64,000 nt of DNA from Burkholderia metallica (lineage in GTDB: Bacteria > Pseudomonadota > Gammaproteobacteria > Burkholderiales > Burkholderiaceae), in assembly GCF_902832845.1 (NCBI RefSeq), contig NZ_CADFDB010000009.1:1-64000 (forward strand). The letters run 5' to 3'. This document shows positions 19,864-30,187 of the stretch, in pieces (position 1 is the first letter of the stretch; every line of letters starts with the position of its first letter). The notes under the pieces are model-generated. The model had not been told where the DNA came from. It made no database searches and was given only the letters and a program-made list of their open reading frames with translations. Position numbers and translations under genes: made by a program.

Positions 19864-20646
19864 CGCATGCAGCGTCAGGAAACGCTTGAGGATGCCGGAC
19901 GAATAGCTGCTCGCGATCGCCGACAGGAAATGCGAGAACGACTGCGTCGCGTGATCGTCGGCCGTATCGGAAATCGTGCGCACGAGCGCGAACGGCACGT
20001 CGTGTTCCGCGCACACCTGCGCGATCGCCGCGCCTTCCATCTCGACCGCGAGCGCGTCCGGCAGCGCGTCGCGCAACGCGACGACCTCGTGCTCGCTCGA
20101 CACGAAGCGGTCGCCGCTGATGATGAGCCCGCCGTGCAGCGTCGCGCCGGCCAGCCCGAAGCGCTCGGCGAACTGCGCGCCCTCTTCCGCGACGAACAGC
20201 GTGCAGGCGGCCTTCAGGCGCGCGGTGAGCGCCGCGTCGGTCGCGAAACGCGTGATGCCGAGCAGCGGCACCTCGTAGCGCGGAAACAGCGGCGACGCAT
20301 CGAGGTCGTGCTGCAGCAGCGTATCGGCCACGACGACGTCGCCGACCCGCACCGTGCGCGACACGCCGCCCGCGACGCCGGTGAACACGACGCCCGCGAC
20401 GCCGAACACGTGGATCAGCGCGCTGACCGTGGCCGCGGCCGCGACCTTGCCGACCCGCGCGAGCGTCACGACGCAGGCCGCGCCGTGCACGGTGCCGACG
20501 TGATAGTCGCGGCGGCCGAGCGTGACCGTCTTCATCGCGCCGTCGGCGCGCATCGCGGCGATCAGGTCGCCGAGTTCCTCGGGCAGCGCGGCCAGGATGC
20601 CGAGCGGACGGGCCGAATCCGCACCCGCGATGTCGATGTTCATCAT
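19849..20646 (-). CDS. mtnN: 5'-methylthioadenosine/S-adenosylhomocysteine nucleosidase
   Basis: Hydrolyses methylthioadenosine and S-adenosylhomocysteine to adenine plus the thioribose, clearing inhibitors of methyl transfer and feeding autoinducer-2 or methionine salvage. PNP/UDP-phosphorylase fold, 265 residues, about 30 longer than the E. coli enzyme. Seen: GILAALPEELGDL at the N-terminus, GVAGGVSRTVRVGDVVVAD, the catalytic-site block VEMEGAAIAQVC, and the catalytic aspartate in ISDTADDHA. Its ATG overlaps the uvrD stop (ATGA), and a terminator hairpin covers its own stop codon. An alternative ATG is one codon downstream. Confidence 0.92.
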   Translation of the reverse strand: MMNIDIAGADSARPLGILAALPEELGDLIAAMRADGAMKTVTLGRRDYHVGTVHGAACVVTLARVGKVAAAATVSALIHVFGVAGVVFTGVAGGVSRTVRVGDVVVADTLLQHDLDASPLFPRYEVPLLGITRFATDAALTARLKAACTLFVAEEGAQFAERFGLAGATLHGGLIISGDRFVSSEHEVVALRDALPDALAVEMEGAAIAQVCAEHDVPFALVRTISDTADDHATQSFSHFLSAIASSYSSGILKRFLTLHATTAA

Positions 20647-23006
20647 TCCACCGCCTGCAGCTTCGCGACCGCGAGCGCGAGCCACTTCTCGCCGTGCCGC
20701 TTGAATTTCACCTGCGCCTTCGCGTCGGTGCCGTTGCCTTCGAGCGCGGTGACCGTGCCTTCGCCGAACTTGGTATGGAACACCTGCTGGCCGACCCGGA
20801 AGCCGGCATCGGCCGCCCGCTGCTTGTCCGCGAACGCGGGCAGCGGCGCGGACACGGCCGGATCGACGATCTGCTCGCGGCTGCCGCCGCCGGGCCGCGC
20901 GAACCAGTCGCGCCCGTAGCCGGCGTTGTCCGAACGGCCGCCCCAGCGCGAACCGGCCTCGACCTTCGGCGTCAGCCACTTGAGCACGTGCTCCGGCAGT
21001 TCGTCGAAGAAGCGCGAGCGCACGTTGTAGCGCGTCTGGCCGTGCAGCATCCGGCTTTGCGCGAACGACAGGTAGAGCCGCTCCTTCGCACGCGTGATCG
21101 CGACGTACATCAGCCGGCGCTCTTCCTCGAGGCCGTCGGATTCGAGCACGCTGTTCTCGTGCGGGAACAGCCCTTCCTCGAGGCCCGTGATGAACACGGC
21201 CGAGAATTCGAGCCCCTTCGCCGCGTGCACGGTCATCAGTTGCACGGCGTCCTGCCCGGCCTGCGCCTGGTTGTCGCCGGCCTCCAGCGACGCATGCGAC
21301 AGGAAGCCCGCGAGCGGCGTCATCGTGTCGGGGTTCTGCGCCGGGTCGGCGGGCGACACCGGATCGAGCACGTCGAGCGCCGGATCGTCGGTGGCCGTGC
21401 CGAGCTCGGGCGCCGCGATCGCGCCCGCGCGCAGCGGGATCGACCGGGCGGGCGTGTCGAGCCCGTAGCCTTCCTCGGCGATGAACGCGGTGGCCGCGTT
21501 CACGAGTTCCTGCAGGTTTTCGAGGCGATCCTGGCCTTCGCGCTCGCCCTGGTAGAAATCGGCGAGACCGCTGGCGCGCACGATGTGCTCGACAGTGTCG
21601 GGCAGGTTCATGTGCTGCGTGTCGGCGCGCATCTTCGCGACCAGGTTCGCGAACCCGCCGAGGCTCGTGCCGGCCTTGCCGGTCACGTACGGAATCGCGG
21701 CGGCCATCGAGCAGCCGTACAGGCGCGCGGCGTCGGCGAGCTGCTCGATCGAGCGCGCGCCGATCCCGCGGGTCGGGAAGTTCACGACGCGCGCGAACGC
21801 GGTGTCGTCGTTCGGGTTGTCGATCAGGCGCAGGTACGCGAGCGCATGCTTGACTTCCTGACGCTCGAAGAAGCGCAGGCCGCCGTACACGCGGTACGGA
21901 ATGCCCGACGACATCAGCGTGTGCTCGATCGACCGCGACTGCGCGTTGCTGCGGTACAGGACGGCCACTTCGCTGCGCGCCATCCCGGTGTTGATCAGCG
22001 AACGGATCTCCTCGACGATCCAGCCCGCTTCCTGCGAATCGGTGCTCGCCTCGTACACGCGCACGGGCTCGCCGTGGCCCGCATCGGTGCGCAGGTTCTT
22101 GCCGAGACGGTGCGCGTTGTTCGAGATCAGCTGGTTCGCCGCATCGAGGATGTTGCCGTGCGACCGGTAGTTCTGCTCGAGCTTGATCAGGTTGCGCACG
22201 CGGAATTCGTCTTCGAAGTCGCGCATGTTGCCGACGTTCGCGCCGCGGAACGCGTAGATCGACTGGTCGTCGTCGCCGACCGCGAAGATCGCGTTCTCGC
22301 CGCCCGCGAGCATCTTGAGCCACGCGTACTGCAGCTTGTTGGTGTCCTGGAACTCGTCGACGAGGATGTGCCGGAAGCGCGCCTGGTAGTGCGCGCGCAG
22401 CGGCGCGTTGTACGCGAGCAGTTCGTAGCAGCGCAGCAGCAGCTCGGGGAAATCGACGACGCCCTCGCGCTGGCACTGCTGGTCGTACGCCTGGTACAGC
22501 TCGACGAACTTGCGGTTGAAGTTGTCGCTCGCGTCGACCTTGTCCGGGCGCAGCCCCTGCTCCTTCGCGTTGTTGATGAAGTACTGGACGTTCTTCGGCG
22601 GGTACTTTTCGTCGTCGACGTTCGCGGCCTTCATCAGCCGCTTGATCGCGGACAGCTGGTCGGCCGTGTCGAGGATCTGGAAGGTCTGCGGCAGGCCGGC
22701 ATCGCGCCAGTGCGTGCGCAGCATCCGGTTGCACAGGCCGTGGAACGTGCCGATCCACATCCCGCGCGTGTCGATCGGCATCATCGCCGACAGGCGCGCC
22801 ATCATCTCGCGCGCGGCCTTGTTCGTGAAGGTGACGGCCAGCACGGTGGGCGGCGATGCGTAGCCCTGCTGGATCAGCCACGCGATGCGCGTGATCAGCA
22901 CGCGGGTCTTGCCGCTGCCCGCCCCCGCGAGGATCAGCGCCGGTTCGTTCGGCAACGTGACGGCGGCGAGTTGTTCGGGGTTCAGATTGGCGAGCAGGTC
23001 GGGCAT
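20643..23006 (-). CDS. uvrD: UvrD/Rep-type DNA helicase II
   Basis: A 787-residue superfamily-1A 3'-5' helicase, with roles in nucleotide-excision and mismatch repair. Motifs in order: Q-motif region LNPEQLAAVTLP, Walker A GAGSGKT, motif Ia TFTNKAA, motif II DEFQDTN, motif III GDDDQSIYAFRGA, motif IV QNYRS, and motif VI VAITRAKERLYL. The C-terminal Tudor-like tail (FHTKFGEGTVTALEG) favours UvrD/PcrA over Rep. The start MPDLLANLN at 23006 is family-typical although the ribosome-binding site is weak; the frame is open far upstream without conservation. Overlaps the nucleosidase gene by four bases. Confidence 0.95.
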   Translation of the reverse strand: MPDLLANLNPEQLAAVTLPNEPALILAGAGSGKTRVLITRIAWLIQQGYASPPTVLAVTFTNKAAREMMARLSAMMPIDTRGMWIGTFHGLCNRMLRTHWRDAGLPQTFQILDTADQLSAIKRLMKAANVDDEKYPPKNVQYFINNAKEQGLRPDKVDASDNFNRKFVELYQAYDQQCQREGVVDFPELLLRCYELLAYNAPLRAHYQARFRHILVDEFQDTNKLQYAWLKMLAGGENAIFAVGDDDQSIYAFRGANVGNMRDFEDEFRVRNLIKLEQNYRSHGNILDAANQLISNNAHRLGKNLRTDAGHGEPVRVYEASTDSQEAGWIVEEIRSLINTGMARSEVAVLYRSNAQSRSIEHTLMSSGIPYRVYGGLRFFERQEVKHALAYLRLIDNPNDDTAFARVVNFPTRGIGARSIEQLADAARLYGCSMAAAIPYVTGKAGTSLGGFANLVAKMRADTQHMNLPDTVEHIVRASGLADFYQGEREGQDRLENLQELVNAATAFIAEEGYGLDTPARSIPLRAGAIAAPELGTATDDPALDVLDPVSPADPAQNPDTMTPLAGFLSHASLEAGDNQAQAGQDAVQLMTVHAAKGLEFSAVFITGLEEGLFPHENSVLESDGLEEERRLMYVAITRAKERLYLSFAQSRMLHGQTRYNVRSRFFDELPEHVLKWLTPKVEAGSRWGGRSDNAGYGRDWFARPGGGSREQIVDPAVSAPLPAFADKQRAADAGFRVGQQVFHTKFGEGTVTALEGNGTDAKAQVKFKRHGEKWLALAVAKLQAVE

Positions 23007-23045
23007 GGAGCGGCAGCGAACGGGCGAGGAAAATGCGGACCCGAC

Positions 23046-23051
23046 ATTATA
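23046..23051 (-). promoter_or_regulatory. Candidate -10 element for uvrD-mtnN
   Basis: Reads TATAAT on the minus strand, 40 bases upstream of the uvrD start. The -35 position is GC-rich and not convincing. Confidence 0.4.
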
Positions 23052-23177
23052 AGTCGGCCGCGCGATGCTGTTCCCGATCCGTTCGACAGCAAGTTGCAAG
23101 CGGGTCGCGGGCACGCTGCGGCCGCGTCGCGACGGGCCCGCGCCGGCAAGGCGATGGCTGGTGGATGTGCATCCATT

Positions 23178-23183
23178 TATAAT
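23178..23183 (+). promoter_or_regulatory. Candidate -10 element for valS
   Basis: Exact TATAAT on the plus strand, 48 bases before the valS ATG, in the 224-base divergent gap with uvrD. No good -35 at 16-18 bases. Confidence 0.4.
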
Positions 23184-23230
23184 CGTCGGATTCGGCATCC
23201 AATTCACGCATTTTTCGGCAGATTTCCAAC

Positions 23231-26098
23231 ATGAGCGACAACACGCTTGCGAAGAGTTTCGAGCCCCACACCATCGAGTCCCAATGGGGGCCGGAGTGGG
23301 AAAAGCGCGGTTACGCGGCCCCGGCATTCGACCCGGCCCGCCCCGATTTCGCGATCCAGTTGCCGCCGCCGAACGTCACGGGCACGTTGCACATGGGCCA
23401 CGCGTTCAACCAGACGATCATGGACGGCCTCGCCCGCTATCACCGGATGCTCGGCGAGAACACGCTGTGGGTGCCCGGCACCGACCACGCGGGGATCGCG
23501 ACCCAGATCGTCGTCGAGCGCCAGCTCGATGCGCAGGGCGTGTCGCGCCACGACCTCGGCCGCGAGAAGTTCGTCGAGCGCGTATGGGAATGGAAGGAAA
23601 AATCCGGTTCGACGATCACCGGCCAGGTGCGCCGCCTCGGCGCGTCGACCGACTGGTCGCGTGAATACTTCACGATGGACGACAAGATGTCGGCCGCCGT
23701 GCGCGACGTGTTCGTCACGCTTTACGAACAGGGCCTGATCTATCGCGGCAAGCGCCTCGTCAACTGGGATCCGGTGCTGCTGACCGCCGTGTCGGACCTC
23801 GAAGTCGTGAGCGAAGAGGAAAACGGCCACCTGTGGCACATCCGCTACCCGCTCGTCGACGGCTCGGGCTCGCTCACCGTTGCCACGACGCGTCCGGAAA
23901 CGATGCTCGGCGACGTCGCATTGATGGTCCACCCGGAAGACGAACGTTACGCGCACCTGATCGGCAAGCTCGTCACGCTGCCGCTGACGGGCCGCGAGAT
24001 TCCGGTGATCGCCGACGACTACGTCGACCGCGAGTTCGGCACGGGCGTCGTGAAGGTCACGCCCGCGCACGACTTCAACGACTACCAGGTCGGCCAGCGC
24101 CACAAGCTCGCGCCGATCGAGATCCTGACGCTCGACGCGAAGATCAACGACAACGGCCCCGAGCAGTATCGCGGCCTCGACCGCTTCGACGCGCGCAAGG
24201 CGATCGTCGCCGACCTCGACGCGCAAGGCTTCCTCGATTCCGTGAAGCCGCACAAGCTGATGGTGCCGCGTGGCGACCGCACGGGCGTCGTGATCGAGCC
24301 GATGCTGACCGACCAGTGGTTCGTCGCGATGACGAAGCCGGCGCCGGAAGGCACGTTCAATCCGGGCAAGTCGATCACCGAAACGTCGCTCGACGTCGTG
24401 CGCAGCGGCCAGATCAAGTTCGTCCCGGAAAACTGGACGACCACCTATTACCAGTGGCTCGAGAACATCCAGGACTGGTGCATCTCGCGCCAGCTGTGGT
24501 GGGGCCACCAGATTCCCGCGTGGTACGGCGAGAACGGCGAGGTGTTCGTCGCGCGCAACGAGGAAGAAGCGCGCGCGCAGGCCGCCGCGAAGGGTTACGC
24601 GGGCGCGCTCAAGCGCGACGAGGACGTGCTCGACACGTGGTTCTCGTCGGCGCTCGTGCCGTTCTCGTCGCTCGGCTGGCCGAACGAAACGCCTGAACTG
24701 AAGCACTTCCTGCCGTCGTCCGTGCTCGTCACGGGCTTCGACATCATCTTCTTCTGGGTCGCCCGGATGGTGATGATGACCACGCACTTCACGGGCCAGG
24801 TGCCGTTCCACACCGTGTACGTGCACGGCCTCGTGCGCGACGCGGAAGGCCAGAAGATGTCGAAGAGCAAGGGCAACACGCTCGACCCGATCGACATCGT
24901 CGACGGCATCGACCTCGACACGCTGGTCGCGAAACGCACGACGGGCCTGATGAACCCGAAGCAGGCCGCGACGATCGAGAAGAAGACGCGCAAGGAATTC
25001 CCGGACGGCATCGCCGCGTTCGGCACCGACGCGCTGCGCTTCACGATGGCGTCGATGGCCACGCTCGGCCGCAACGTGAACTTCGACCTCGCGCGCTGCG
25101 AAGGCTATCGCAACTTCTGCAACAAGCTGTGGAACGCCACGCGCTTCGTGCTGATGAACTGCGAAGGCCACGACTGCGGCACCGACAAGCCGGAAGTCTG
25201 CGGCGCGGGCGATTGCGGCCCGGGCGGCTACCTCGACTTCTCGGCGGCCGACCGCTGGATCGTGTCGTTGCTGCAGCGCACCGAAGCCGACATCGCGAAG
25301 GGCTTCGCCGATTACCGCTTCGACAACATCGCGAGCAGCATCTACAAGTTCGTGTGGGACGAGTACTGCGACTGGTATCTCGAACTCGCGAAGGTGCAGA
25401 TTCAGAACGGCACGCCGGAACAGCAGCGCGCGACGCGCCGCACGCTGCTGCGCGTGCTCGAAACGGTGCTGCGCCTCGCGCACCCGGTCATCCCGTTCAT
25501 CACCGAAGCGCTCTGGCAGAAGGTCGCGCCGCTCGCGGGCCGCTATCCGCAAGGCAACGCGGAGGGCGAAGCGTCGCTGATGACGCAGGCGTATCCGGTC
25601 GCGAACCCGCAGAAGATCGACGAGGCGTCCGAACAGTGGGCGGCCGACCTGAAGGCGATCGTCGACGCGTGCCGCAACCTGCGCGGCGAGATGAACCTGT
25701 CGCCGGCGACCAAGGTACCGCTGCTCGCCGCGGGCGACGCCGAGCGCCTGCGCGCGTTCGCGCCGTACGTCCAGGCCCTCGCGCGCCTGTCGGAAGTGCA
25801 GATCCTCGCGGACGAAGCGGCGCTGGACAAGGAAGCGCACGGTGCGCCGATCGCGATCGTCGGGCCGAACAAGCTGGTGCTGAAGGTCGAGATCGACGTC
25901 GCGGCCGAACGCGAACGTCTGTCGAAGGAAATCGCGCGCCTGACGGGCGAGATCGCGAAGTGCAATGCCAAGCTCGGCAACGAGGCATTCGTCGCGAAAG
26001 CGCCGCCGGCCGTGGTCGAGCAGGAACAGAAGCGCGTCGCGGAATTCCAGAGCACACTCGAGAAACTGCGCGCGCAGCTCGATCGGTTGCCTGCGTAA
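23231..26098 (+). CDS. valS: Valyl-tRNA synthetase
   Basis: Charges tRNA-Val; class I synthetase, 955 residues. The HIGH-type motif ([15 protein letters not shown], about residue 48) and the KMSKSKGNT loop (about 545) are intact, as is the editing domain between them ([19 protein letters not shown], with the [15 protein letters not shown] block). The C-terminal coiled-coil arm ([18 protein letters not shown]) is present. Between the catalytic core and the anticodon domain is a short cysteine-rich segment ([19 protein letters not shown]) that is longer than in E. coli ValS. Single gene with its own upstream region; galU follows after 87 bases. Confidence 0.98.
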   Translation: MSDNTLAKSFEPHTIESQWGPEWEKRGYAAPAFDPARPDFAIQLPPPNVTGTLHMGHAFNQTIMDGLARYHRMLGENTLWVPGTDHAGIATQIVVERQLDAQGVSRHDLGREKFVERVWEWKEKSGSTITGQVRRLGASTDWSREYFTMDDKMSAAVRDVFVTLYEQGLIYRGKRLVNWDPVLLTAVSDLEVVSEEENGHLWHIRYPLVDGSGSLTVATTRPETMLGDVALMVHPEDERYAHLIGKLVTLPLTGREIPVIADDYVDREFGTGVVKVTPAHDFNDYQVGQRHKLAPIEILTLDAKINDNGPEQYRGLDRFDARKAIVADLDAQGFLDSVKPHKLMVPRGDRTGVVIEPMLTDQWFVAMTKPAPEGTFNPGKSITETSLDVVRSGQIKFVPENWTTTYYQWLENIQDWCISRQLWWGHQIPAWYGENGEVFVARNEEEARAQAAAKGYAGALKRDEDVLDTWFSSALVPFSSLGWPNETPELKHFLPSSVLVTGFDIIFFWVARMVMMTTHFTGQVPFHTVYVHGLVRDAEGQKMSKSKGNTLDPIDIVDGIDLDTLVAKRTTGLMNPKQAATIEKKTRKEFPDGIAAFGTDALRFTMASMATLGRNVNFDLARCEGYRNFCNKLWNATRFVLMNCEGHDCGTDKPEVCGAGDCGPGGYLDFSAADRWIVSLLQRTEADIAKGFADYRFDNIASSIYKFVWDEYCDWYLELAKVQIQNGTPEQQRATRRTLLRVLETVLRLAHPVIPFITEALWQKVAPLAGRYPQGNAEGEASLMTQAYPVANPQKIDEASEQWAADLKAIVDACRNLRGEMNLSPATKVPLLAAGDAERLRAFAPYVQALARLSEVQILADEAALDKEAHGAPIAIVGPNKLVLKVEIDVAAERERLSKEIARLTGEIAKCNAKLGNEAFVAKAPPAVVEQEQKRVAEFQSTLEKLRAQLDRLPA

Positions 26099-26124
26099 CA
26101 AACCGTAAGGTCGATTGCGTTCAC

Positions 26125-26130
26125 TATAAT
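26125..26130 (+). promoter_or_regulatory. Candidate -10 element for galU
   Basis: Exact TATAAT, 55 bases before the galU ATG, in the gap after valS. The -35 at 17 bases (ACCGTA) is poor. Confidence 0.4.
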
Positions 26131-26185
26131 GCGGACGTGAACATAGACCGTCTGACAAGTCGATTACAGAAATAAAGGTTCGATC

Positions 26186-27070
26186 ATGTTGAAAGTTACG
26201 AAGGCGGTGTTCCCCGTCGCCGGTCTCGGCACGCGGTTCCTCCCGGCAACGAAGGCGAGCCCGAAGGAAATGCTGCCGGTCGTCGACAAGCCGCTGATCC
26301 AGTACGCGGTCGAGGAAGCGATCGCCGCCGGCATTACCGAGATGATCTTCGTCACCGGGCGCAGCAAGCGCGCGATCGAGGATCACTTCGACAAGTCGTA
26401 CGAAATCGAGGCCGAGCTCGAGGCGCGCGGCAAGGAGAAGCTGCTCGAACTCGTTCGCAGCATCAAGCCGAGCCACGTCGACTGCTTCTACGTGCGCCAG
26501 CCGGAAGCGCTCGGCCTCGGCCATGCGGTGCTGTGCGCGGAAAAGCTCGTGGCCGACAATCCGTTCGCGGTGATCCTCGCCGACGACCTGCTCGACGGCA
26601 ACCCGCCCGTGATGAAGCAGATGGTTGACGTGTTCGACCACTATCACAGCTCGGTGATCGGCGTCGAAGAGATCCCGCCGTCGGAGACGAAGTCGTACGG
26701 CATCGTCGACGGCAAGGAGTGGGAAGAGTCGATCGTCAAGATGTCGGCTATCGTCGAGAAGCCGGCGCCGGAAGTCGCGCCGTCGAACCTCGGCGTGGTC
26801 GGCCGCTACATCCTGAAGCCGCGGATCTTCGAGCACCTGCGCGCGCTGAAGCCCGGCGCGGGCGGCGAGCTGCAGCTCACCGACGCGATCCAGGCGCTGC
26901 TCGCCGACGAGCAGGTGCTGGCCTACAAGTATCAGGGCACGCGCTACGACTGCGGCAGCAAGCTCGGCTACCTGAAGGCGACGGTCGAATTCGCGCTGCG
27001 CCATGCGGAAGTCGGCACGGATTTCGACGCATACCTGCGCTCGCGCAACGGCGCCCACCCGGCCGACTGA
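26186..27070 (+). CDS. galU: UTP-glucose-1-phosphate uridylyltransferase
   Basis: Makes UDP-glucose from UTP and glucose-1-phosphate, the sugar donor for LPS core, exopolysaccharide and trehalose routes. 294 residues, standard for bacterial GalU. Seen: nucleotide-binding [20 protein letters not shown] at residue 13, [12 protein letters not shown], the acidic metal-site region ILADDLLDG, and the C-terminal block [18 protein letters not shown]. It ends 64 bases before the stop of the convergent lipoprotein gene; a GGCTCGC/GCGAGCC hairpin lies between but lacks a T tract. Confidence 0.97.
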   Translation: MLKVTKAVFPVAGLGTRFLPATKASPKEMLPVVDKPLIQYAVEEAIAAGITEMIFVTGRSKRAIEDHFDKSYEIEAELEARGKEKLLELVRSIKPSHVDCFYVRQPEALGLGHAVLCAEKLVADNPFAVILADDLLDGNPPVMKQMVDVFDHYHSSVIGVEEIPPSETKSYGIVDGKEWEESIVKMSAIVEKPAPEVAPSNLGVVGRYILKPRIFEHLRALKPGAGGELQLTDAIQALLADEQVLAYKYQGTRYDCGSKLGYLKATVEFALRHAEVGTDFDAYLRSRNGAHPAD

Positions 27071-27134
27071 ACGCGGCAAGGGCGCGACGGCTCGCAGCGG
27101 CGAGCCCGCCCTCACCTCACCGGCCGCACCGCGC

Positions 27135-27752
27135 TCAGCGCGCGTCGGCCGGCTTCACCAAGACGACGCCCGGCATTGCGCCCGCGTCGTCTTTTTTCGT
27201 CTTGACGAGCCAACCGCCGCCTTCGCCGAACGGCACCTTCGCGAGCGCGCTCTTCACGAGCGCCGGCGCGGCCTGTTGCGTGCCGGGATCGCGATCTCGC
27301 AGCGCAGCCGACACGCGGTAGACGTCGGCGCCCGATTTCGCGTCGACGAAGCGCAGCGTCAGCACATGGCGGTACACGCGCCCCATGAACGGCAGAGGGA
27401 GCGGCGCCGGGCCGTCGACCGTCACGCACGCGCTGCTCGCGGCGCCACACCCGGCAGCGCTTGCCGCGACCGACGCCGGCTGCGTCGCATACGCGATCGA
27501 CAGCCGGTAGCGCGCGGCCGGGAGCGGTTTCACATCGAAGCCGCGGTGCGCGAGTTCGTCGCGCACGAGCGCCTCGATCTGCCGGTATTCGGCGTCGCCC
27601 GCCTGCGCGGCCGTGCGCACGATGTCGTAGCCGTGCGCGTCGGACGCGAACGCGTTCGGCTGCCCGATCGCGCTCACGCCGCTCGTCACGCCGCCGGCGC
27701 AACCCGTCAACAGCGACACCGCCAGCGCGGCCGCTGCCCATTCCTTTCTCAT
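27135..27752 (-). CDS. Putative DUF4136-like lipoprotein
   Basis: A 205-residue exported protein whose signal peptide ends in a lipobox (SLLTGC, Cys about residue 18). The mature part resembles small DUF4136-type lipoproteins (RTAAQAGDAEYRQIEALV, DELAHRGFDVKP, YRLSIAYAT), including two extra cysteines in GCGAASSACVTVDG that could form a disulphide. Function unknown. It is 37 bases downstream of the CHASE2 kinase gene on the same strand and is probably the last gene of that signalling operon, or an outer-membrane output or partner of it. The start at 27752 gives the best signal sequence (MRKEWAAAALAVSLLTGC). Confidence 0.75.
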   Translation of the reverse strand: MRKEWAAAALAVSLLTGCAGGVTSGVSAIGQPNAFASDAHGYDIVRTAAQAGDAEYRQIEALVRDELAHRGFDVKPLPAARYRLSIAYATQPASVAASAAGCGAASSACVTVDGPAPLPLPFMGRVYRHVLTLRFVDAKSGADVYRVSAALRDRDPGTQQAAPALVKSALAKVPFGEGGGWLVKTKKDDAGAMPGVVLVKPADAR

Positions 27753-27789
27753 GGCTTTCCCCAAATGCCTGCCGTCGCGCCCGGCCCTG

Positions 27790-30177
27790 TCAGGCGGACG
27801 GCTCGTCCATCGCGGGCAGCGACACCGTCACCGCGGTGCCGACACCCACCTCGCTGTCGACCGACACGCTGCCCCCATGGCGCGTGACGACCGTCTTCAC
27901 GAATGCCATGCCAAGCCCGGAACCCGAGATTTCGGGCCGCTCGCCGGCATGGAACCGCTTGAAGCGCTCGAACAGATGCCGCTGATCTTCCGGCGCAATG
28001 CCGTATCCCTGATCGCGAATCGTACAGAACATCCGTTTCGATGCGTGCTCGACCGCCAGCGTACACGTGATCACGGTATCGGATGGACTGTATTTGACCG
28101 CGTTGTTCAACAGGTTCACGAACGCGCGCGTGAGCAGCGAGCGGTCCGCGCGTACCCAGCACATCCCGGTGCCGACGTCGGTGTCGATGCGGATGTGCTT
28201 CGCCTGCGCCTGCGGCCATACCTCGTCGCTCGCATCGATCAGCACGTCGACGAAGCTCGTCGTCTCGAGCTGGTATGCCTGCGACTCGGCGCGCGCCAGC
28301 TGCACGAACTCGTCGGCCAGCGACAGCGCACGGTGCGCATAGCGCTCGATCCGCGCGAGCAGCCCGCGCATCGCGTCGGTCTCGGCGCGGTCGCGCTCGA
28401 TCTCGACGAGCGCGAGAATCGACGACTGCGGCGAGCGCATGTCGTGCGACAGCAGGTGCAGCGCTTCCTCGCGCTGCCGCTCCGCCGCGTGCAGTTCGGT
28501 CACGTCGACGAGGCCGGCGATCCAGCCCGTCACGCGGCCCTGCGCGTTCGTGCAAGCCGCGTAGCGTAACAGATGGTCGAGCCCATCGCGATCGCGCACC
28601 TCGATGCCGCGCGCCATCGCGTCGTGTTCGGCCTCGAGCGTCGGGTCGAGCGCGGCCGGCCAGTGTTCGCGGATCGCCGCATCGTGGTCGGCGTTGCCGT
28701 CGACGGTCTTCATGAACGTCAGCTCGCCGAGCGCGGTGCGCAGCGGCCGCCCTTCCGGCAGCGGCAGCGCGAGACGCGACCCGTAGCGCTTGGCCGCATG
28801 GTTCGCGATCAGCACGGTGCCGGCCAGGTCGGTCACGAAGATCGGCTCCGGCATGCTGTCGAGGCTGTCCCACACGAAGCGCTTCATGTCCTGCACGCGC
28901 TGCGCGGCTTGCGCCATCAGCGCCATCTGCCGCTCGAGCACGTCGCCGCCGACGTTGCGCGTGCGCGGCGCCTCCGGCAGCAGGTGCGGCTCGTCGGCGA
29001 GCCGCTGCAGCTCGCGGCGCAGGTACGACATCGTCATTTCCAGGCGCCGCCAGTTCCAGATCGGGTAGACGGCGATCAGCCCGAAGATCGCGGGCGCCGG
29101 CGACAGCCAGATGCGCGCCTCGACCAGCAGCGCGAGGCTCGCGACGACGGCGAGCGCGGCGAGGCTCAGCGTCAGCAGCAGCGCGCGCCACGGCGACAGC
29201 ATCAGGAAGCCGCCCAGCAGCACGGCGAGCGGCAGCAGCGACGCGGCGAACAGGCCGGCGCCCGACGCAGGCGAGATCGCGCTGCCGGTGGCCAGCATGT
29301 CGAGCACGTTCGCATGGATATAGACGCCGGCGAGCGGCCCGAACTCGCCGGACACAGGCGTCGCGAAGCGGTCGTACAGCCCCGATGCGGTCACGCCGAC
29401 GACGACGATCTTGCCGCGCAGCGCATCGGGCTTCACGCGCCCTTCGAGCACGTCGTCGAACGACAGCGTCGGATAGGCGGGCGTGTTGCGGCTGAACGGG
29501 ATCAGGTAGCGGCCCTCGCCGTTCGCGTCGCGCGACAGGTCGTGCGCGTGGGCGCCGGGCACGCCGCCGACCGGATGCAGCCGGCCGGCCTGGATCGCGC
29601 GGTACACGGGCACCATCAGTTGCGGCCAGCGCACGCGGCCGTCGCTTTCGAACAGCGCAACGCTGCGAACGATGCCGTCGGGGTCGACTTCGAGGTTGAT
29701 GTGACCGAGCCCGACCGCGCGCGCCGCGAGCGCGGCCACCGGCGGATCGACCACGCGCGAGCCGTCCGCCTGTTCGGGGCTCAGCAGCACGGGCAGGAAG
29801 GTCGGCACGCGGCTCATCGCGTCCGCGAACGCGCGATCCTCCGGCGACGGTTCCGTAAACAGTACGTCGTAGACGACGGCGGCCGGCTGCGCGCGCGCCA
29901 GCGTGTCGAGCAGCCGCGCATGCACGTCGCGCGACCACGGCCAGCGGCCGAGCGCGGACACGCTCTGGTTGTCGATGTCGACGACGACCACGTCGGGCGA
30001 CAGCGGCAGGCTGCGCAGCATCAGCAGCCGGTCGTAGATCAGGCCGTCGACGCTCGCCGACAGGCGGCCGAGCGCGCACGCGAGAATCACCGCGATCCCG
30101 AGGCAGCCGATCGCGATCCATTCGATCAGGAAGCGGCGGCCGAGATGCCGCCGCGGGGATACGGAGTCGGGTTTCAT
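27790..30177 (-). CDS. CHASE2-domain sensor histidine kinase
   Basis: A 795-residue inner-membrane kinase. After a first membrane helix (about 20-40) a periplasmic CHASE2 domain spans about 40-310 (SPDVVVVDIDNQSVSALGRW, PAAVVYDVLFTEPSPEDRAF). Three further helices (about 315-390) return it to the cytoplasm. A PAS-like region (about 445-560; MPEPIFVTDLAGTVLIANHA) precedes the kinase core: H-box LLSHDMRSPQSS with His578, N-box NLLNNAVKYSP, G1 DQGYGIAPED and G2 GSGLGMAFVKT. All catalytic boxes are intact. It is the third gene after an OmpR-type regulator and a LysM/FecR protein (10 bases away), so these form one signalling unit. CHASE2 ligands are unknown. Confidence 0.92.
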   Translation of the reverse strand: MKPDSVSPRRHLGRRFLIEWIAIGCLGIAVILACALGRLSASVDGLIYDRLLMLRSLPLSPDVVVVDIDNQSVSALGRWPWSRDVHARLLDTLARAQPAAVVYDVLFTEPSPEDRAFADAMSRVPTFLPVLLSPEQADGSRVVDPPVAALAARAVGLGHINLEVDPDGIVRSVALFESDGRVRWPQLMVPVYRAIQAGRLHPVGGVPGAHAHDLSRDANGEGRYLIPFSRNTPAYPTLSFDDVLEGRVKPDALRGKIVVVGVTASGLYDRFATPVSGEFGPLAGVYIHANVLDMLATGSAISPASGAGLFAASLLPLAVLLGGFLMLSPWRALLLTLSLAALAVVASLALLVEARIWLSPAPAIFGLIAVYPIWNWRRLEMTMSYLRRELQRLADEPHLLPEAPRTRNVGGDVLERQMALMAQAAQRVQDMKRFVWDSLDSMPEPIFVTDLAGTVLIANHAAKRYGSRLALPLPEGRPLRTALGELTFMKTVDGNADHDAAIREHWPAALDPTLEAEHDAMARGIEVRDRDGLDHLLRYAACTNAQGRVTGWIAGLVDVTELHAAERQREEALHLLSHDMRSPQSSILALVEIERDRAETDAMRGLLARIERYAHRALSLADEFVQLARAESQAYQLETTSFVDVLIDASDEVWPQAQAKHIRIDTDVGTGMCWVRADRSLLTRAFVNLLNNAVKYSPSDTVITCTLAVEHASKRMFCTIRDQGYGIAPEDQRHLFERFKRFHAGERPEISGSGLGMAFVKTVVTRHGGSVSVDSEVGVGTAVTVSLPAMDEPSA

Positions 30178-30187
30178 GCGCCGCGGA

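Noticed and set aside
27089-27106. Hairpin between galU and the lipoprotein gene as a terminator
   Set aside because: Stem of seven base pairs but no T run on either side.
23204-27115. 1303-codon open frame on the minus strand opposite valS and galU
   Set aside because: It mirrors two certain genes, has Arg/His/Asp-rich low-complexity sequence and no domain; long antisense frames are expected at this GC content.
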